A DNA stretch of 34,711 nucleotides from an uncultured Collinsella sp. (GCA_900541855.1 UQLD01000026.1:1-34711); one strand, 5' to 3'. Counted from the stretch's first letter, positions 6,125 through 13,584 are shown. A program made the numbers and translations. The notes: generated by a model from the letters alone, not told the origin.

Positions 6125-6820
6125 TTAATCGCGACGGCCGAGGATGTTCAGAATGCGCAGGAACACGTTGATAATATCCACGAACAGGTTGGATGCCATA
6201 AGTACGGCGTTGGGCAGCGTGGGCGGCACCGTCGTTGCCACATAGGTGTCGTAGCCGATGAAGCCGGCGAACACCACAATCACGATCAGGTCGGTGATGG
6301 ACTGCGAAACGCCCATGAACATCAGCACGATCTCGACCAGAATCGTGGCAAGCAGGATGCCAAAACCAATGCCATACACACGCTGGAAGAACTTGGGGAA
6401 GGTCACGCCCAGCGCACCAAAGACAAAGGTGATGGCGGCCGTGGCGATAAAGGCGGTGTTAATGGTAGGCAGGTCGTAGTTTGCAAGACCAAACGACGCC
6501 GTCAGACCAAAGGTGCTCGCAAAGACCACGTAGCCCACGAGTGACAGGCCCACGGACTGTTTGCTGGCAGCAGCCGACATCATGACCATGCCGACGATGG
6601 TCAAAATAAATGAGCCAAAGACCAGCGGCAAAGCGGCGCCGCTCATCATCATGCGCGCAAACGACATGGTGCTCGTAAAATAGGCGCCGGCGCCCATGGC
6701 GCAAAAGCCCAAAAAGATCAGGGCAGACATGACAAGGTTGTACGCGCGCGGCGACATCTCCTTGGCGCGGCTTGCGCCGGTCTCGATGAGGCCGTTCTGA
6801 TAGCCCTGGATATCGTTCAT
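6125..6820 (-). CDS. Bax inhibitor-1/YccA family membrane protein
   Basis: The 231-residue protein has about seven hydrophobic helices, beginning near residue 25 (YNLVMSALIFLGFCAMGAGA). It ends with the family hallmark region PNAVLMASNLFVDIINVFLRILNILGRRD, in which an acidic residue lies within the last helices. BI-1 proteins are pH-sensitive calcium-leak channels in studied bacterial and eukaryotic members; the role in this organism is not known. The start ATG 6820 is chosen over the longer frame because AAAGGACG lies 5 nt upstream and the added N-terminus would be non-hydrophobic and unlike the family. A terminator follows at 6051-6075. Confidence 0.9.
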   Translation of the reverse strand: MNDIQGYQNGLIETGASRAKEMSPRAYNLVMSALIFLGFCAMGAGAYFTSTMSFARMMMSGAALPLVFGSFILTIVGMVMMSAAASKQSVGLSLVGYVVFASTFGLTASFGLANYDLPTINTAFIATAAITFVFGALGVTFPKFFQRVYGIGFGILLATILVEIVLMFMGVSQSITDLIVIVVFAGFIGYDTYVATTVPPTLPNAVLMASNLFVDIINVFLRILNILGRRD

Positions 6821-6899
6821 ACTTCGTCCTTTCACAAAGCGCCGCGACGGCACCGTAGGTGACAAGATTCTTGTCATTGTACCCGAATGCCGTACGTCC

Positions 6900-7238
6900 T
6901 TACCTACGGTGCTCGCCCTCGAGCGTGCGATCAAAGGCCCAGACCCACCAACGCATCACGTGTGCCTGCGAGCCATCCGGTCGCTCGCGTGCCTGTTCTT
7001 CCAGATACAGTTCGGTCGCATGTCCACCAAAACGAACCTTATAAGTCGCCGTACGAATGCCGTGAACCGTCAGGCCAAAACCGGTAGACGAGACAATCTC
7101 GTCAATCGTAAAGCAGCGACCGTCAACCCAGCAGACGGTAACCGGCACAACCTGTCCGCCCGCGAGGATGCGAGCCACGACGTCCACATACTGCTTGTGT
7201 ACGCGCCGAGTTTTGCCGTCTGTCTGTCGATATTCCAT
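6900..7238 (-). CDS. Small uncharacterised protein (112 residues)
   Basis: I do not recognise this gene for certain. From ATG 7238 it reads MEYRQTDGKTRRVHKQYVDV and ends in a tryptophan-rich stretch (VMRWWVWAFDRTLEGEHRR). It has a VTVCWVDGRCFTIDEI segment that recalls small beta-rich actinobacterial proteins (DUF6504-like); this is a weak resemblance. There is no membrane segment or signal. The start is uncertain: AGGAGG ends only 1 nt before ATG 7238, unusually close, while ATG 7259 has no ribosome site. Composition is like its host neighbours. It lies upstream of, and in line with, the BI-1 gene, separated by 79 nt. Confidence 0.6.
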   Translation of the reverse strand: MEYRQTDGKTRRVHKQYVDVVARILAGGQVVPVTVCWVDGRCFTIDEIVSSTGFGLTVHGIRTATYKVRFGGHATELYLEEQARERPDGSQAHVMRWWVWAFDRTLEGEHRR

Positions 7239-7426
7239 GCCTCCTATTATCGAACGCATGTTTGTATGTTGTAAAGCGAACAGACTGTGGTTTTGGAGTG
7301 TCGTAGTAATCACACGTGTCCGCATGGCGTGTTAGCAAAAAGAACACCCGCGGTCAACAGGGCAAATATTCAATTTTAGTGCCAAAAAGTTCACTTCTCC
7401 CATCAGAACTCGGTAAAGAGACCCGC

Positions 7427-7458
7427 AGGAGGTGATACGATTTATCATGTTTTTGTAA
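7427..7458 (+). promoter_or_regulatory. Perfect ribosome-binding sequence with a three-codon frame upstream of pit
   Basis: AGGAGGTGAT (7427-7436) is fully complementary to the 3' end of 16S rRNA, yet it lies more than 50 nt before the pit start. What follows is ATG TTT TTG TAA (7447-7458), in the same frame as pit. The real pit start at 7489 has only a poor site (GAGAAAG). A leader or standby site controlling pit translation is inferred. Confidence 0.35.
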
Positions 7459-7488
7459 CGTGCCTGCAAACTTCGAGAAAGCCCATAT

Positions 7489-8538
7489 ATGGACGTAACG
7501 TTCTCAACCTTCCTCGGCCAAATTGTGTCGAACCCAGTCCTTGCCGTCACCGTGATCCTCGCGTTGGGCGCCATCTTCGTCAATGGATGGACCGACGCGC
7601 CCAACGCCATCGCGACCTGCGTCACTACGCGTTGCATGCCCGCCCGTGCCGCCATTCTCATGAGCGCCGCATTCAACTTCCTCGGCGTACTCATCATGAC
7701 GCACTTTAACGCGAGCGTCGCCAACACCATCTCACATATCGTCGACTTTGGCGGAAATAGCACCATGGCGCTCGCCTGCCTATGCGCGGCGCTGTTCTCC
7801 ATCGTCGTCTACGGCGCCACAGCGTCGCGTTTTGGCATCCCCACTTCGCAAAGCCACAGCCTCATCGCCGGCCTGACCGGTGCCGCTATCGCCCTCGGCG
7901 GCGCGAGCAGCGTCAACGTCCACGAGTGGATGAAGGTTATCTACGGTCTGGCGCTCTCCATCGGCTTGGGCTTTGTCATGGGCTGGGTCCTGTGCAAGCT
8001 CGTCTCGATTCTTTTCGCCGCCGCCAACAGGCGACGTGCCAATGTCTTCTTTAAATACGCTCAGATCGCGAGCGCTGCGGCCATGAGCTTTATGCACGGC
8101 GCGCAGGATGGACAGAAGTTCATCGGCGTGCTCTTTTTAGGTGTGGCCTTTGCCAGCGGCCAAACGAGCGTCGGCGATGCAGGCATCCCCATCTGGATTA
8201 TGCTGCTGTGCTCGGCCACTATGGGTATCGGCACCAGCGTGGGCGGCGAGCGCATCATCAAGTCCGTCGGCCAGAGCATGGTCAAGCTCGAAAAGTACCA
8301 GGGCTTCTCCGCCGACCTCGCAGGCGCCGCAAACCTGCTGCTTGCCACCCTTACCGGCATCCCCGTGTCCTCCACCCACATCAAGACCTGCGCCATCATG
8401 GGCGTCGGTGCCGTCAAGCGCCTTTCGGCCATCAACTTTGGCGTGGTCAAGGACATGATGTTCACCTGGTTCTTTACCTTCCCCGCCTGCGGACTCATCA
8501 GCTTTGTCATGGCCAAGCTGTTCATGATGTTCATCTAG
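7489..8538 (+). CDS. pit: Low-affinity inorganic phosphate transporter, Pit/PHO4 family
   Basis: The 349-residue protein has about ten membrane helices and the duplicated PHO4 architecture. The first signature half is FVNGWTDAPNAIATCVTTR (residues 30-48), followed by SRFGIPTSQSHSLIAGLTGA. The second half has SFMHGAQDGQKFIGV and GIPVSSTHIKTCAIMGVGAV. Pit proteins carry metal-phosphate in symport with protons, driven by the membrane gradient. The gene downstream (8606) is a DUF47/PhoU-like protein, the usual partner of Pit, only 67 nt away and in the same direction. The ribosome site at the ATG is weak (see the leader at 7427). The high-affinity Pst system is also in this window. Confidence 0.93.
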   Translation: MDVTFSTFLGQIVSNPVLAVTVILALGAIFVNGWTDAPNAIATCVTTRCMPARAAILMSAAFNFLGVLIMTHFNASVANTISHIVDFGGNSTMALACLCAALFSIVVYGATASRFGIPTSQSHSLIAGLTGAAIALGGASSVNVHEWMKVIYGLALSIGLGFVMGWVLCKLVSILFAAANRRRANVFFKYAQIASAAAMSFMHGAQDGQKFIGVLFLGVAFASGQTSVGDAGIPIWIMLLCSATMGIGTSVGGERIIKSVGQSMVKLEKYQGFSADLAGAANLLLATLTGIPVSSTHIKTCAIMGVGAVKRLSAINFGVVKDMMFTWFFTFPACGLISFVMAKLFMMFI

Positions 8539-8605
8539 TCAAACCGAGCGTCCATCCGGACCGTAATACTTCGCCCACCCGTCTTCGCCTCGAAAGGACC
8601 CACTC

Positions 8606-9229
8606 ATGGCAAAGAAACCCGATTCGTTCTACTTCGACAACTACGTCGCCTGCGCCGACCTTGCCGTCCAGGCCGCCGAGCTGCTCACCAAGATTTTCGA
8701 GAACTTCGATCCCGCAAAGATTCACGATATGCTCAACAAGATGCACGCGATCGAGCATGCGGCCGACAAGAAGCACCATGAGCTTGAGGACGCCTTGCTC
8801 ACCGCCTTTATCACCCCGCTCGAGCGCGAGGATCTGGATCTGATGAGCTGCTCACTCGACACCGTGCTCGACCGCATCGAGGGCGTCGTGCAGCGCGTCT
8901 ACTTCACCAACATCCAGAGCATCCATCCCGACGCCATCGTCATCGCCCACAAGGTGACTGACGCCTGCCGCGCCATGAAAGACCTGATGGTCGAGCTGCC
9001 CAACTACCGCAAGTCCAAGACCCTGCGCGAACTCGTCATCCAGATCAACACCATCGAGTCCGAAGCCGACGAGCTCTATATCAACGCCATGCGCAACCTG
9101 CACGTCAACGGCAAGGACCCGCTCGAGGTCATCGCCTGGCGTGACGTATACGCCTTCCTGGAGTACTGCGCTGACTGCTGTGAGAATGTAGCCGATGTCG
9201 TGGATTCGATTGTCATGAAGAACAGTTAA
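8606..9229 (+). CDS. DUF47/PhoU-like partner of the Pit transporter
   Basis: This 207-residue all-helical protein matches the DUF47 (YkaA/PhoU-like) family: acidic, helix-rich, with HDMLNKMHAIEHAADKKHHELEDALLTAFITPLEREDL near the start and EYCADCCENVADVVDSIVMK at the end. It should form a PhoU-like double three-helix bundle with metal-binding acidic/histidine motifs in the cytoplasm. The DUF47 protein is thought to regulate or assist the adjacent Pit carrier. AAAGGA lies 8 nt before ATG 8606. It is almost certainly co-transcribed with pit. A large inverted repeat begins right after the stop. Confidence 0.9.
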   Translation: MAKKPDSFYFDNYVACADLAVQAAELLTKIFENFDPAKIHDMLNKMHAIEHAADKKHHELEDALLTAFITPLEREDLDLMSCSLDTVLDRIEGVVQRVYFTNIQSIHPDAIVIAHKVTDACRAMKDLMVELPNYRKSKTLRELVIQINTIESEADELYINAMRNLHVNGKDPLEVIAWRDVYAFLEYCADCCENVADVVDSIVMKNS

Positions 9230-9231
9230 TT

Positions 9232-9346
9232 GGGGGTACGTATCCCACCGGTCGCGGGCCCGGCCACTAATACCTTTTTCACTCCGGCTGCAAGCAGAGT
9301 CGTTCAAAAGGTATTAGTGGTCGGGCCCGCTCCCTTACGTACCACC
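9232..9346. repeat. 115-bp MITE-like inverted repeat
   Basis: The element folds on itself almost completely. The outer arms are 9232-9242 and 9336-9346 (10 of 11 matches, core GGTACGTA/TACGTACC). The inner arms 9254-9278 and 9306-9330 pair over 25 bp with one mismatch, and the 27-nt loop contains a further CTGC/GCAG stem. It is flanked by ATT on both sides (9229-9231, 9347-9349), which could be a target-site duplication; a 6-bp ATTGGG pair (9229-9234, 9347-9352) is the alternative reading. It encodes nothing. It may also stop pit-DUF47 transcription, although no T-run follows the stem. Confidence 0.6.
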
Positions 9347-9355
9347 ATTGGGAAC

Positions 9356-9513
9356 TTTGGCTGATAGGTTTAGCGCAATGGGGGTTTGGCTGAAGGGACC
9401 TTTGGTATCCGTTCGGACACTTTGGCCCTTGATGAGCGTTTGGCTGATTGCTGCTTTGGGTACTGTTTGGGTTACTTTGGGTTTGTTTGATTTTTAATTG
9501 TTGGAGGGCTTGT
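9356..9513 (+). other. GT-rich stretch with short repeats upstream of the nitroreductase
   Basis: The plus strand here is unusually rich in G and T. TTTGGCTGA occurs three times (9356-9364, 9385-9393, 9439-9447), among many near-copies of CTTTGG. No gene is convincing: a TTG-initiated in-frame extension from 9448 would add a short hydrophobic peptide, but ATG 9514 has the proper ribosome site. The same base bias continues into the first half of the nitroreductase gene. Confidence 0.5.
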
Positions 9514-10044
9514 ATGTCTTATTTGGATCTGGCTCGTGGTCGGTATTCTTGTCGTTCGTTTGAGGACCGTTCTGTTGAGCAGGCTGTGGTGGATGCCATT
9601 GTTGAGACTGGGCGTATTGCTCCTTCTGCTTGCAATAATCATCCTTCTCGTGTGATGGTGTTGGATACGCCTGAGCTTCTGGAGAAGGCTGCTGCTTGTC
9701 AGCCCCGGTTTGCTCGTGATGGGTCTATCTTTGGGGCTCCGCTTGTCTTCCTTATTTGCAGCGTTACCGGTGATGCTTGGGTGCGCCCGTATGACCAGAT
9801 GAATTCTAGTGAAATCGACACCTCAATCGTGTGTGATCAGATGATGATGGAGGCCACCGAGCAGGGCCTGGGAACGTGCTGGGTATGCCATTTTAAGCCT
9901 GAGGTGGCGCAGGAGCAGTTCAATCTGCCCAAGGGCGTCTATCCCTATCACATGCTCGTCTGTGGATATCCTGCCGACCACATCGCCGATCCCGAGCATC
10001 GCGAGGCACGCACCATTCCCCTCTCCGACTTCCTCCTCAAGTAG
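9514..10044 (+). CDS. Nitroreductase-family FMN-dependent oxidoreductase
   Basis: The 176-residue protein has the nitroreductase signatures RYSCRSFED (FMN phosphate contact, residues 10-18), RIAPSACNNHPSRVMV (34-49) and EATEQGLGTCWVCHF (about 110-124). The family is homodimeric, binds FMN and reduces nitro, quinone or similar compounds with NAD(P)H; the substrate is not predictable. The length suits the short subfamily. The start has GGAGGG 5 nt upstream. Codon usage is split: up to about 9800 most codons end in T (GCT, CGT, TCT, GTT), while the rest uses the C/G-ending codons of the neighbours. This points to a recombinant gene or two histories. A terminator follows at 10092. Confidence 0.88.
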   Translation: MSYLDLARGRYSCRSFEDRSVEQAVVDAIVETGRIAPSACNNHPSRVMVLDTPELLEKAAACQPRFARDGSIFGAPLVFLICSVTGDAWVRPYDQMNSSEIDTSIVCDQMMMEATEQGLGTCWVCHFKPEVAQEQFNLPKGVYPYHMLVCGYPADHIADPEHREARTIPLSDFLLK

Positions 10045-10129
10045 GTTTTGGGACATGCCTTAAAACCTACCCTTGACCGTTCACCCGTTCGCCGAGTTCT
10101 GCGCCATTATGTGCAGGGCTCGGTTTTTT
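10041..10129 (+). terminator. Terminator region of the nitroreductase gene
   Basis: A hairpin CCGAG...CTGC...GCAG..CTCGG (10092-10123) followed by TTTTTT (10124-10129) is a good intrinsic terminator. Just upstream a 9-bp inverted repeat (10041-10049 with 10062-10070) overlaps the stop codon and may add to the structure. Confidence 0.8.
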
Positions 10130-10156
10130 ATGTTACGCACTCCGGCACAGTCATCA

Positions 10157-10872
10157 AAACCACCCCTAAAAGGGGTGGTTTGCTCTTAGGGTATAACCCT
10201 TGGATTTCCGGCACGCGTCTAAAGGCGCCGGCCCTCACGGGGTTCGGGCCGCATGCAGGTTGACCCGTGACGGGCCGGTCAAACCGGCGCTACTTGCGCC
10301 CCGGCCCCCTATCGAAGGGGTCCTCGTACTCCTTGACGCTCAGCCGGTCGATCGCGATGTCGGCCTTCTCCTGCTCCCTGATGTACTTCGCGACGGTGGC
10401 CTCGTTCAGGCCGACGGTGGACACGTAGTAGCCCTCGGCCCAGAACTTCCTGTTGCCGAACTTGTACTTCATGTTCGCGTGCTTGTCGAATATCATCAGC
10501 GAGCTCTTCCCCTTCAGGTAGCCCATCACGCTCGATACGCTGTACTTCGGCGGTATCGCCAGCAGCATGTGGACGTGGTCGGGCATCAGGTGCCCCTCGA
10601 TGATCTCTATCCCCTTGTACTGGCAGAGCCTCCTGAAGATCTCCCCAAGGTCGGACCTTATTTGGTTGTAGATGACTTTGCGCCTATACTTCGGCGTGAA
10701 CACGACGTGGTACTTGCACATCCACTTCGTGTGCGACAGGCTGTAGGCCTTCTGGGCCATACGCCACCACCGCCCTCTCGACTCGGATTCCTTGCGGCCT
10801 GAACAATCGCAAGTGTCCGGCGAGGGGGCGGCTTTGTAAAGCCGTTTGGCCCCACCCGCATAGCGGGTGGTT
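10157..10872 (-). mobile_element. IS200-type insertion sequence (approximate limits)
   Basis: One transposase gene of the Y1/IS200 type is flanked by hairpins typical of this family's sub-terminal structures. Downstream of the gene there is AAACCACCCCT/AGGGGTGGTTT (10157-10181, 11-bp arms, 3-nt loop). Upstream there is CCACCCGC/GCGGGTGG (10852-10870, followed by TT). Both begin with AACCACCC or end in GGTGGTT. No tnpB is present, so it is IS200- rather than IS605-like. The exact cleavage sites cannot be read without an empty site. This family makes no target duplication and uses no inverted terminal repeats. Confidence 0.7.
10290..10760 (-). CDS. tnpA: IS200/IS605-family transposase TnpA (HUH, Y1)
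   Basis: The 156-residue protein shows the family's opening KYHVVFTPKYRRKVI (residues 16-30), the HUH metal site in GHLMPDHVHML (H62, H64), and the catalytic tyrosine Y126 with Q130 in VAKYIREQ. It cuts and rejoins single-stranded DNA at hairpin ends. The start ATG 10760 gives the normal family length (about 150) and has a GGTGG-type site upstream; the longer frame adds an unrelated arginine-rich leader. The gene looks intact, with all catalytic residues present. It lies between the nitroreductase terminator and the divIVA terminator, a non-disruptive location. Confidence 0.92.
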   Translation of the reverse strand: MAQKAYSLSHTKWMCKYHVVFTPKYRRKVIYNQIRSDLGEIFRRLCQYKGIEIIEGHLMPDHVHMLLAIPPKYSVSSVMGYLKGKSSLMIFDKHANMKYKFGNRKFWAEGYYVSTVGLNEATVAKYIREQEKADIAIDRLSVKEYEDPFDRGPGRK

Positions 10873-10913
10873 TCTGATGCGGCGCGCTGCGCGCCCCGCA
10901 CAGGCTAAAGCCC

Positions 10914-10948
10914 GTAATAAAAAAGGACCCGCAAGCTGCGGGTCCTTT
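10914..10948 (-). terminator. Intrinsic terminator after divIVA
   Basis: AAAGGACCCGCA (10922-10933) pairs perfectly with TGCGGGTCCTTT (10937-10948) around a 3-nt loop. On the minus strand the stem is followed by a T-rich run (10921-10914). It closes the long leftward gene series and may also work weakly in the other direction. Confidence 0.88.
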
Positions 10949-10974
10949 CGAGGCACTAAATTGTAGGCCGAATG

Positions 10975-11649
10975 TTAGTCCAGGTCGTCGGCAGCGAAGT
11001 TGTCGATCGGGGCGAAGGGATCGGCCACGGGGACAACCGGGTCAGCGACGGGCAGCGGCTCGGCGGGAACAGTCACCGCAGGAGAAGCGGCAGAACCGAC
11101 CGGCGTAGAGGCCATCAGATCGGCCGGGAAGGAGTTCTGGGCATCGTCCATAAAGTGCTGGATGAGCTTGAGATACTCGGCCTTGAACTCCTCACGGGAA
11201 GCTTTGAGACGATCGATCTCCTCGAGCTCGGCCTGCTTTTCGGTCAGAGCCTGGCGGATAACCTCGCGGGCCTTGGCGTCAGCCTCGTTGCGGATACGCT
11301 CAGCGTTCTCGTTGGCATCGTTGACGATGGTCTCAGCGGTCTGCTGGGCAGCGATCAGGGCGGCGGAAATCTGGCGCTCCTGAGCGGAGAAGTCAGGGGC
11401 GGGAGCAGCCACGGGGGCGGCAGGAACGGCCTGGTCGGCGGTATCCTGAGCCTGGGCAAGCTGAGCCTGTGCATCGGCAAGCTGCTGCTCGGTAGCAGTC
11501 AGACGACCCTTAAGGTCGACGATCTTAGCGAGCATAGCGTCAACCTCGGAGGACAGCGTCTCCAAGAAGACGTCGACCTCGGCAGGATCGTAGCCACGCT
11601 TGGCCTCAGAGAAAGTCTGAGCCTGGATGTCTGCAGGGGTAATAGCCAT
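10975..11649 (-). CDS. divIVA: DivIVA-domain protein
   Basis: The 224-residue protein has a DivIVA N-terminus (ITPADIQAQTF...KRGYDPAEVDVFLETL, residues 3-32) that binds curved membrane. It then has coiled-coil stretches at about 33-70 and 88-165 (heptads in ERQISAALIAAQQTAETIV and AREVIRQALTEKQAELEEI), split by an Ala/Pro linker, and a Pro/Val/Ala/Asp-rich tail. DivIVA marks poles and septa and recruits cell-wall enzymes in actinobacteria. AAGGAG precedes ATG 11649 by 8 nt. It is the last gene of the sepF-yggT-divIVA string and is followed by a strong terminator. Assignment is by domain and by its classic position. Confidence 0.88.
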   Translation of the reverse strand: MAITPADIQAQTFSEAKRGYDPAEVDVFLETLSSEVDAMLAKIVDLKGRLTATEQQLADAQAQLAQAQDTADQAVPAAPVAAPAPDFSAQERQISAALIAAQQTAETIVNDANENAERIRNEADAKAREVIRQALTEKQAELEEIDRLKASREEFKAEYLKLIQHFMDDAQNSFPADLMASTPVGSAASPAVTVPAEPLPVADPVVPVADPFAPIDNFAADDLD

Positions 11650-11710
11650 AACAAGTCTCCTTTTTCATCGCCTCGGCGCTACACGCCCGACGTAAGTTAC
11701 TAAGTCAGTT

Positions 11711-11992
11711 CTACACGAGTATACCTATAAGAAGCTGCAGAACCAGCCTCTGCACCAACTGCAACGCAATAATCGCAACGATCGGCGAAAAATCGATACC
11801 GCCCATCGGCGGGATGAAACGACGGAACAGGTTGAGCCACGGACCGCACACGCTATCAAGCACCGCGGCAATATCCTGAAGCAAACCACCCTGCTTCATG
11901 GGAATCCACGTCATAAAGCAGTAGACGACAATGAGCGTGGAATAGAAGTTGAACAGCGTGTTGACCAGCTGGACGATAGTGTAGATGTTGAT
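11711..11992 (-). CDS. yggT: YggT-family membrane protein with apparent non-ATG (ATC) start
   Basis: The conserved body reads FYSTLIVVYCFMTWIPMKQG, then GPWLNLFRRFIPPMGGIDFSPIVAIIALQLV, matching YggT/YlmG: two membrane helices, an RRFIPP motif and GGIDFSP. A start at the first ATG (11914) would delete the first helix. The frame is open back to the sepF stop with no ATG, GTG or TTG in a useful place. GAGGAG (12004-11999) lies 6 nt before ATC 11992, which gives a family-typical protein of 93 residues (IleMet-NIYTIVQLVNTL). YggT is a small division- or envelope-related membrane protein, co-located with sepF in most Gram-positives. The start codon is inferred; the gene itself is clear. Confidence 0.8.
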   Translation of the reverse strand: MNIYTIVQLVNTLFNFYSTLIVVYCFMTWIPMKQGGLLQDIAAVLDSVCGPWLNLFRRFIPPMGGIDFSPIVAIIALQLVQRLVLQLLIGILV

Positions 11993-12013
11993 GGGAATCT
12001 CCTCGTCTTGTCT

Positions 12014-12736
12014 TTACTTAAGGTAGCCGTCGGCACGAAGCTTCTTGAGATCGGAATCTTTGACCTCGCAACCGGCGGGCAGCACCATGAACACGCGGTC
12101 GCCCACCTCCTTGACCGTGGCACCCAGACCGCAGGCAAAGCCGTAAGAGAAGTCCAAGACGCGCTTGGCAACTTCGGTGCGTACGCCCACAAAAATCAGT
12201 GCGACAGGCTGCTTGGTGCGAACGCGGCGCACCACGGTCTCCACGTCGTCATAGCTCTCGGGGCGCAGGACATAGGCCGGCAGCTGCGGCGTGGCGTTGA
12301 TGATATTGCTCGCATAGGCCGAGGCATCGCTCGGTGCAGGCGCTGGTGCAGCGGCGGCACGGGCGCGGGTATTCTCGGCGTAGCTCGACGGCGTGTCATA
12401 GGCACCAGGACGATAACCGCTCGCAACACTGTCCTGCGAGCGCGAAGGCGGGTTATACGTCGTGGCATGGCGGGAGTCATCGCCGACCAGCTGACCGGAG
12501 CGCGTATACACGGCAACCGACTCAGCTTCACCGCGGCGCGTCTGGCCAAGCAGACCGTTGCTCGGCTCGTCTTGGGTGTAGAAGCCCTCGCCCGAAGCAC
12601 CACTGTAGCCGTTGTTCTGATAGCCATCGTCGTAGCCGTCATCGTAGCCGTAGTCGTCGTCCTGGCCATAACCCTGGTCGTAACCCTGCTGGCCGCCCAG
12701 GTGCATCTTATTTTTAATCTCGTCAAGGAAGCCCAT
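12014..12736 (-). CDS. sepF: Cell division protein SepF
   Basis: The 240-residue protein has the SepF layout: a short amphipathic membrane anchor (MGFLDEIKNKMHLGG), a long linker and a C-terminal SepF domain (about residues 145-232; YDDVETVVRRVRTKQPVALIF, LDFSYGFACGL, VFMVLPAGCEV). SepF tethers FtsZ to the membrane, and replaces the missing FtsA in actinobacteria. The linker at 17-45 is strikingly rich in Tyr, Gly, Asp and Gln, and 120-140 is rich in Ala and Pro. The start ATG 12736 follows AGAGGA at normal spacing; longer frames lack this. yggT follows almost directly, so the two are co-translated. yggS lies 60 nt upstream. Confidence 0.93.
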   Translation of the reverse strand: MGFLDEIKNKMHLGGQQGYDQGYGQDDDYGYDDGYDDGYQNNGYSGASGEGFYTQDEPSNGLLGQTRRGEAESVAVYTRSGQLVGDDSRHATTYNPPSRSQDSVASGYRPGAYDTPSSYAENTRARAAAAPAPAPSDASAYASNIINATPQLPAYVLRPESYDDVETVVRRVRTKQPVALIFVGVRTEVAKRVLDFSYGFACGLGATVKEVGDRVFMVLPAGCEVKDSDLKKLRADGYLK

Positions 12737-12796
12737 GGTTGTGTCCTCTCGCGGTTTAGTGCAGGCGCCCCGATAATCAGTGCGCACTTCAGAGCC

Positions 12797-13534
12797 TTAT
12801 TTTACTGCAAACTCCGGGCTAAATACTACCCTGCCCAGGCGAACGAGCGTAGAGCCCTCCTCAAGGGCAGACTCAAAGTCCTCGCTCATACCGCAGGAAA
12901 GCTCAGGCAGGTTCAAATCGGGATGCGCCGCCTCCAGCTCATCCCTCAGCTCACGAAGCCCCGCAAAGGTGCGGCGTGCCACATCCTTATTCCCCCGGGG
13001 CGCCATAGTCATAAGCCCCTGTACGCAAATTCCCTCAAGTTCTGCAAGCTCACCCGCGGCGGCGCGAATCTCATCGGGTGAAAAGCCTCCCTTCGACTCC
13101 TCACCACTCACATTGACCTCAATGAGCACACGCTGGGGGCCGACGAGCTCGCCTGCCTCAATCTTGCGAACAGCACGGCTCGAGATCGCCTGCGCCAGAT
13201 GCAGCGAACCCACCGAGTGAATCAGCTCGGCTGAGCCCAGCACCGCATTGATCTTATTGGTCTGCAGGTTGCCGATCATATCGAAGCGCACCTCGGGCAG
13301 CTCCGGATGCTCCGCCAGACCCGTGAGCTTGCGAACCAGCTCCTGCGGGCGGTTCTCGGCAAAATGGCGATACCCCGCCTGGATGGCGGCAACGGTCTCA
13401 TCGACACCAACGGTCTTGGACACGGCAATGAGGCTCGCGGCGTCGTGGGGACGGCCCGCGCGATCGAGCGCCGCATAAAAACGTTCCAGAATCTGCTCGC
13501 GGCGAGCGCGCATCAAGTCCAAATAGTTATCCAT
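12797..13534 (-). CDS. yggS: YggS/PROSC-family PLP homeostasis protein
   Basis: The 245-residue protein is a complete YggS-type TIM barrel. It has the PLP lysine in LIAVSKTVG (K40), FAENRPQELVRK (59-69), DMIGNLQTNKINAV, VNVSGEESKGGF and the C-terminal LSCGMSEDFESALEEGSTLVRLG. It binds pyridoxal phosphate and buffers the free cofactor pool. The gene is a regular neighbour of sepF in Gram-positives (ylmE). The start ATG 13534 has GGAGG about 9 nt upstream; the longer frame lacks family similarity. A hairpin at 13585-13616 separates it from phoU. Confidence 0.94.
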   Translation of the reverse strand: MDNYLDLMRARREQILERFYAALDRAGRPHDAASLIAVSKTVGVDETVAAIQAGYRHFAENRPQELVRKLTGLAEHPELPEVRFDMIGNLQTNKINAVLGSAELIHSVGSLHLAQAISSRAVRKIEAGELVGPQRVLIEVNVSGEESKGGFSPDEIRAAAGELAELEGICVQGLMTMAPRGNKDVARRTFAGLRELRDELEAAHPDLNLPELSCGMSEDFESALEEGSTLVRLGRVVFSPEFAVK

Positions 13535-13584
13535 TGCCAATCGCCTCCGCTGACAGCCAAACAAGTAGTCCCATGCTAACGCAA

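Noticed and set aside
7239..7488. Riboswitch ahead of pit
   Set aside because: The gap is fairly AT-rich, but I find no conserved aptamer pattern and no terminator hairpin; only the Shine-Dalgarno/micro-ORF signal stands out.
9448..9513. Upstream extension of the nitroreductase from TTG
   Set aside because: It adds a short hydrophobic peptide unlike the family; ATG 9514 has GGAGGG at the right distance.
11711..11914. yggT as a truncated 67-residue gene
   Set aside because: The missing first helix is encoded in frame directly upstream behind a GAGGAG site, so a non-ATG start explains it better than truncation.
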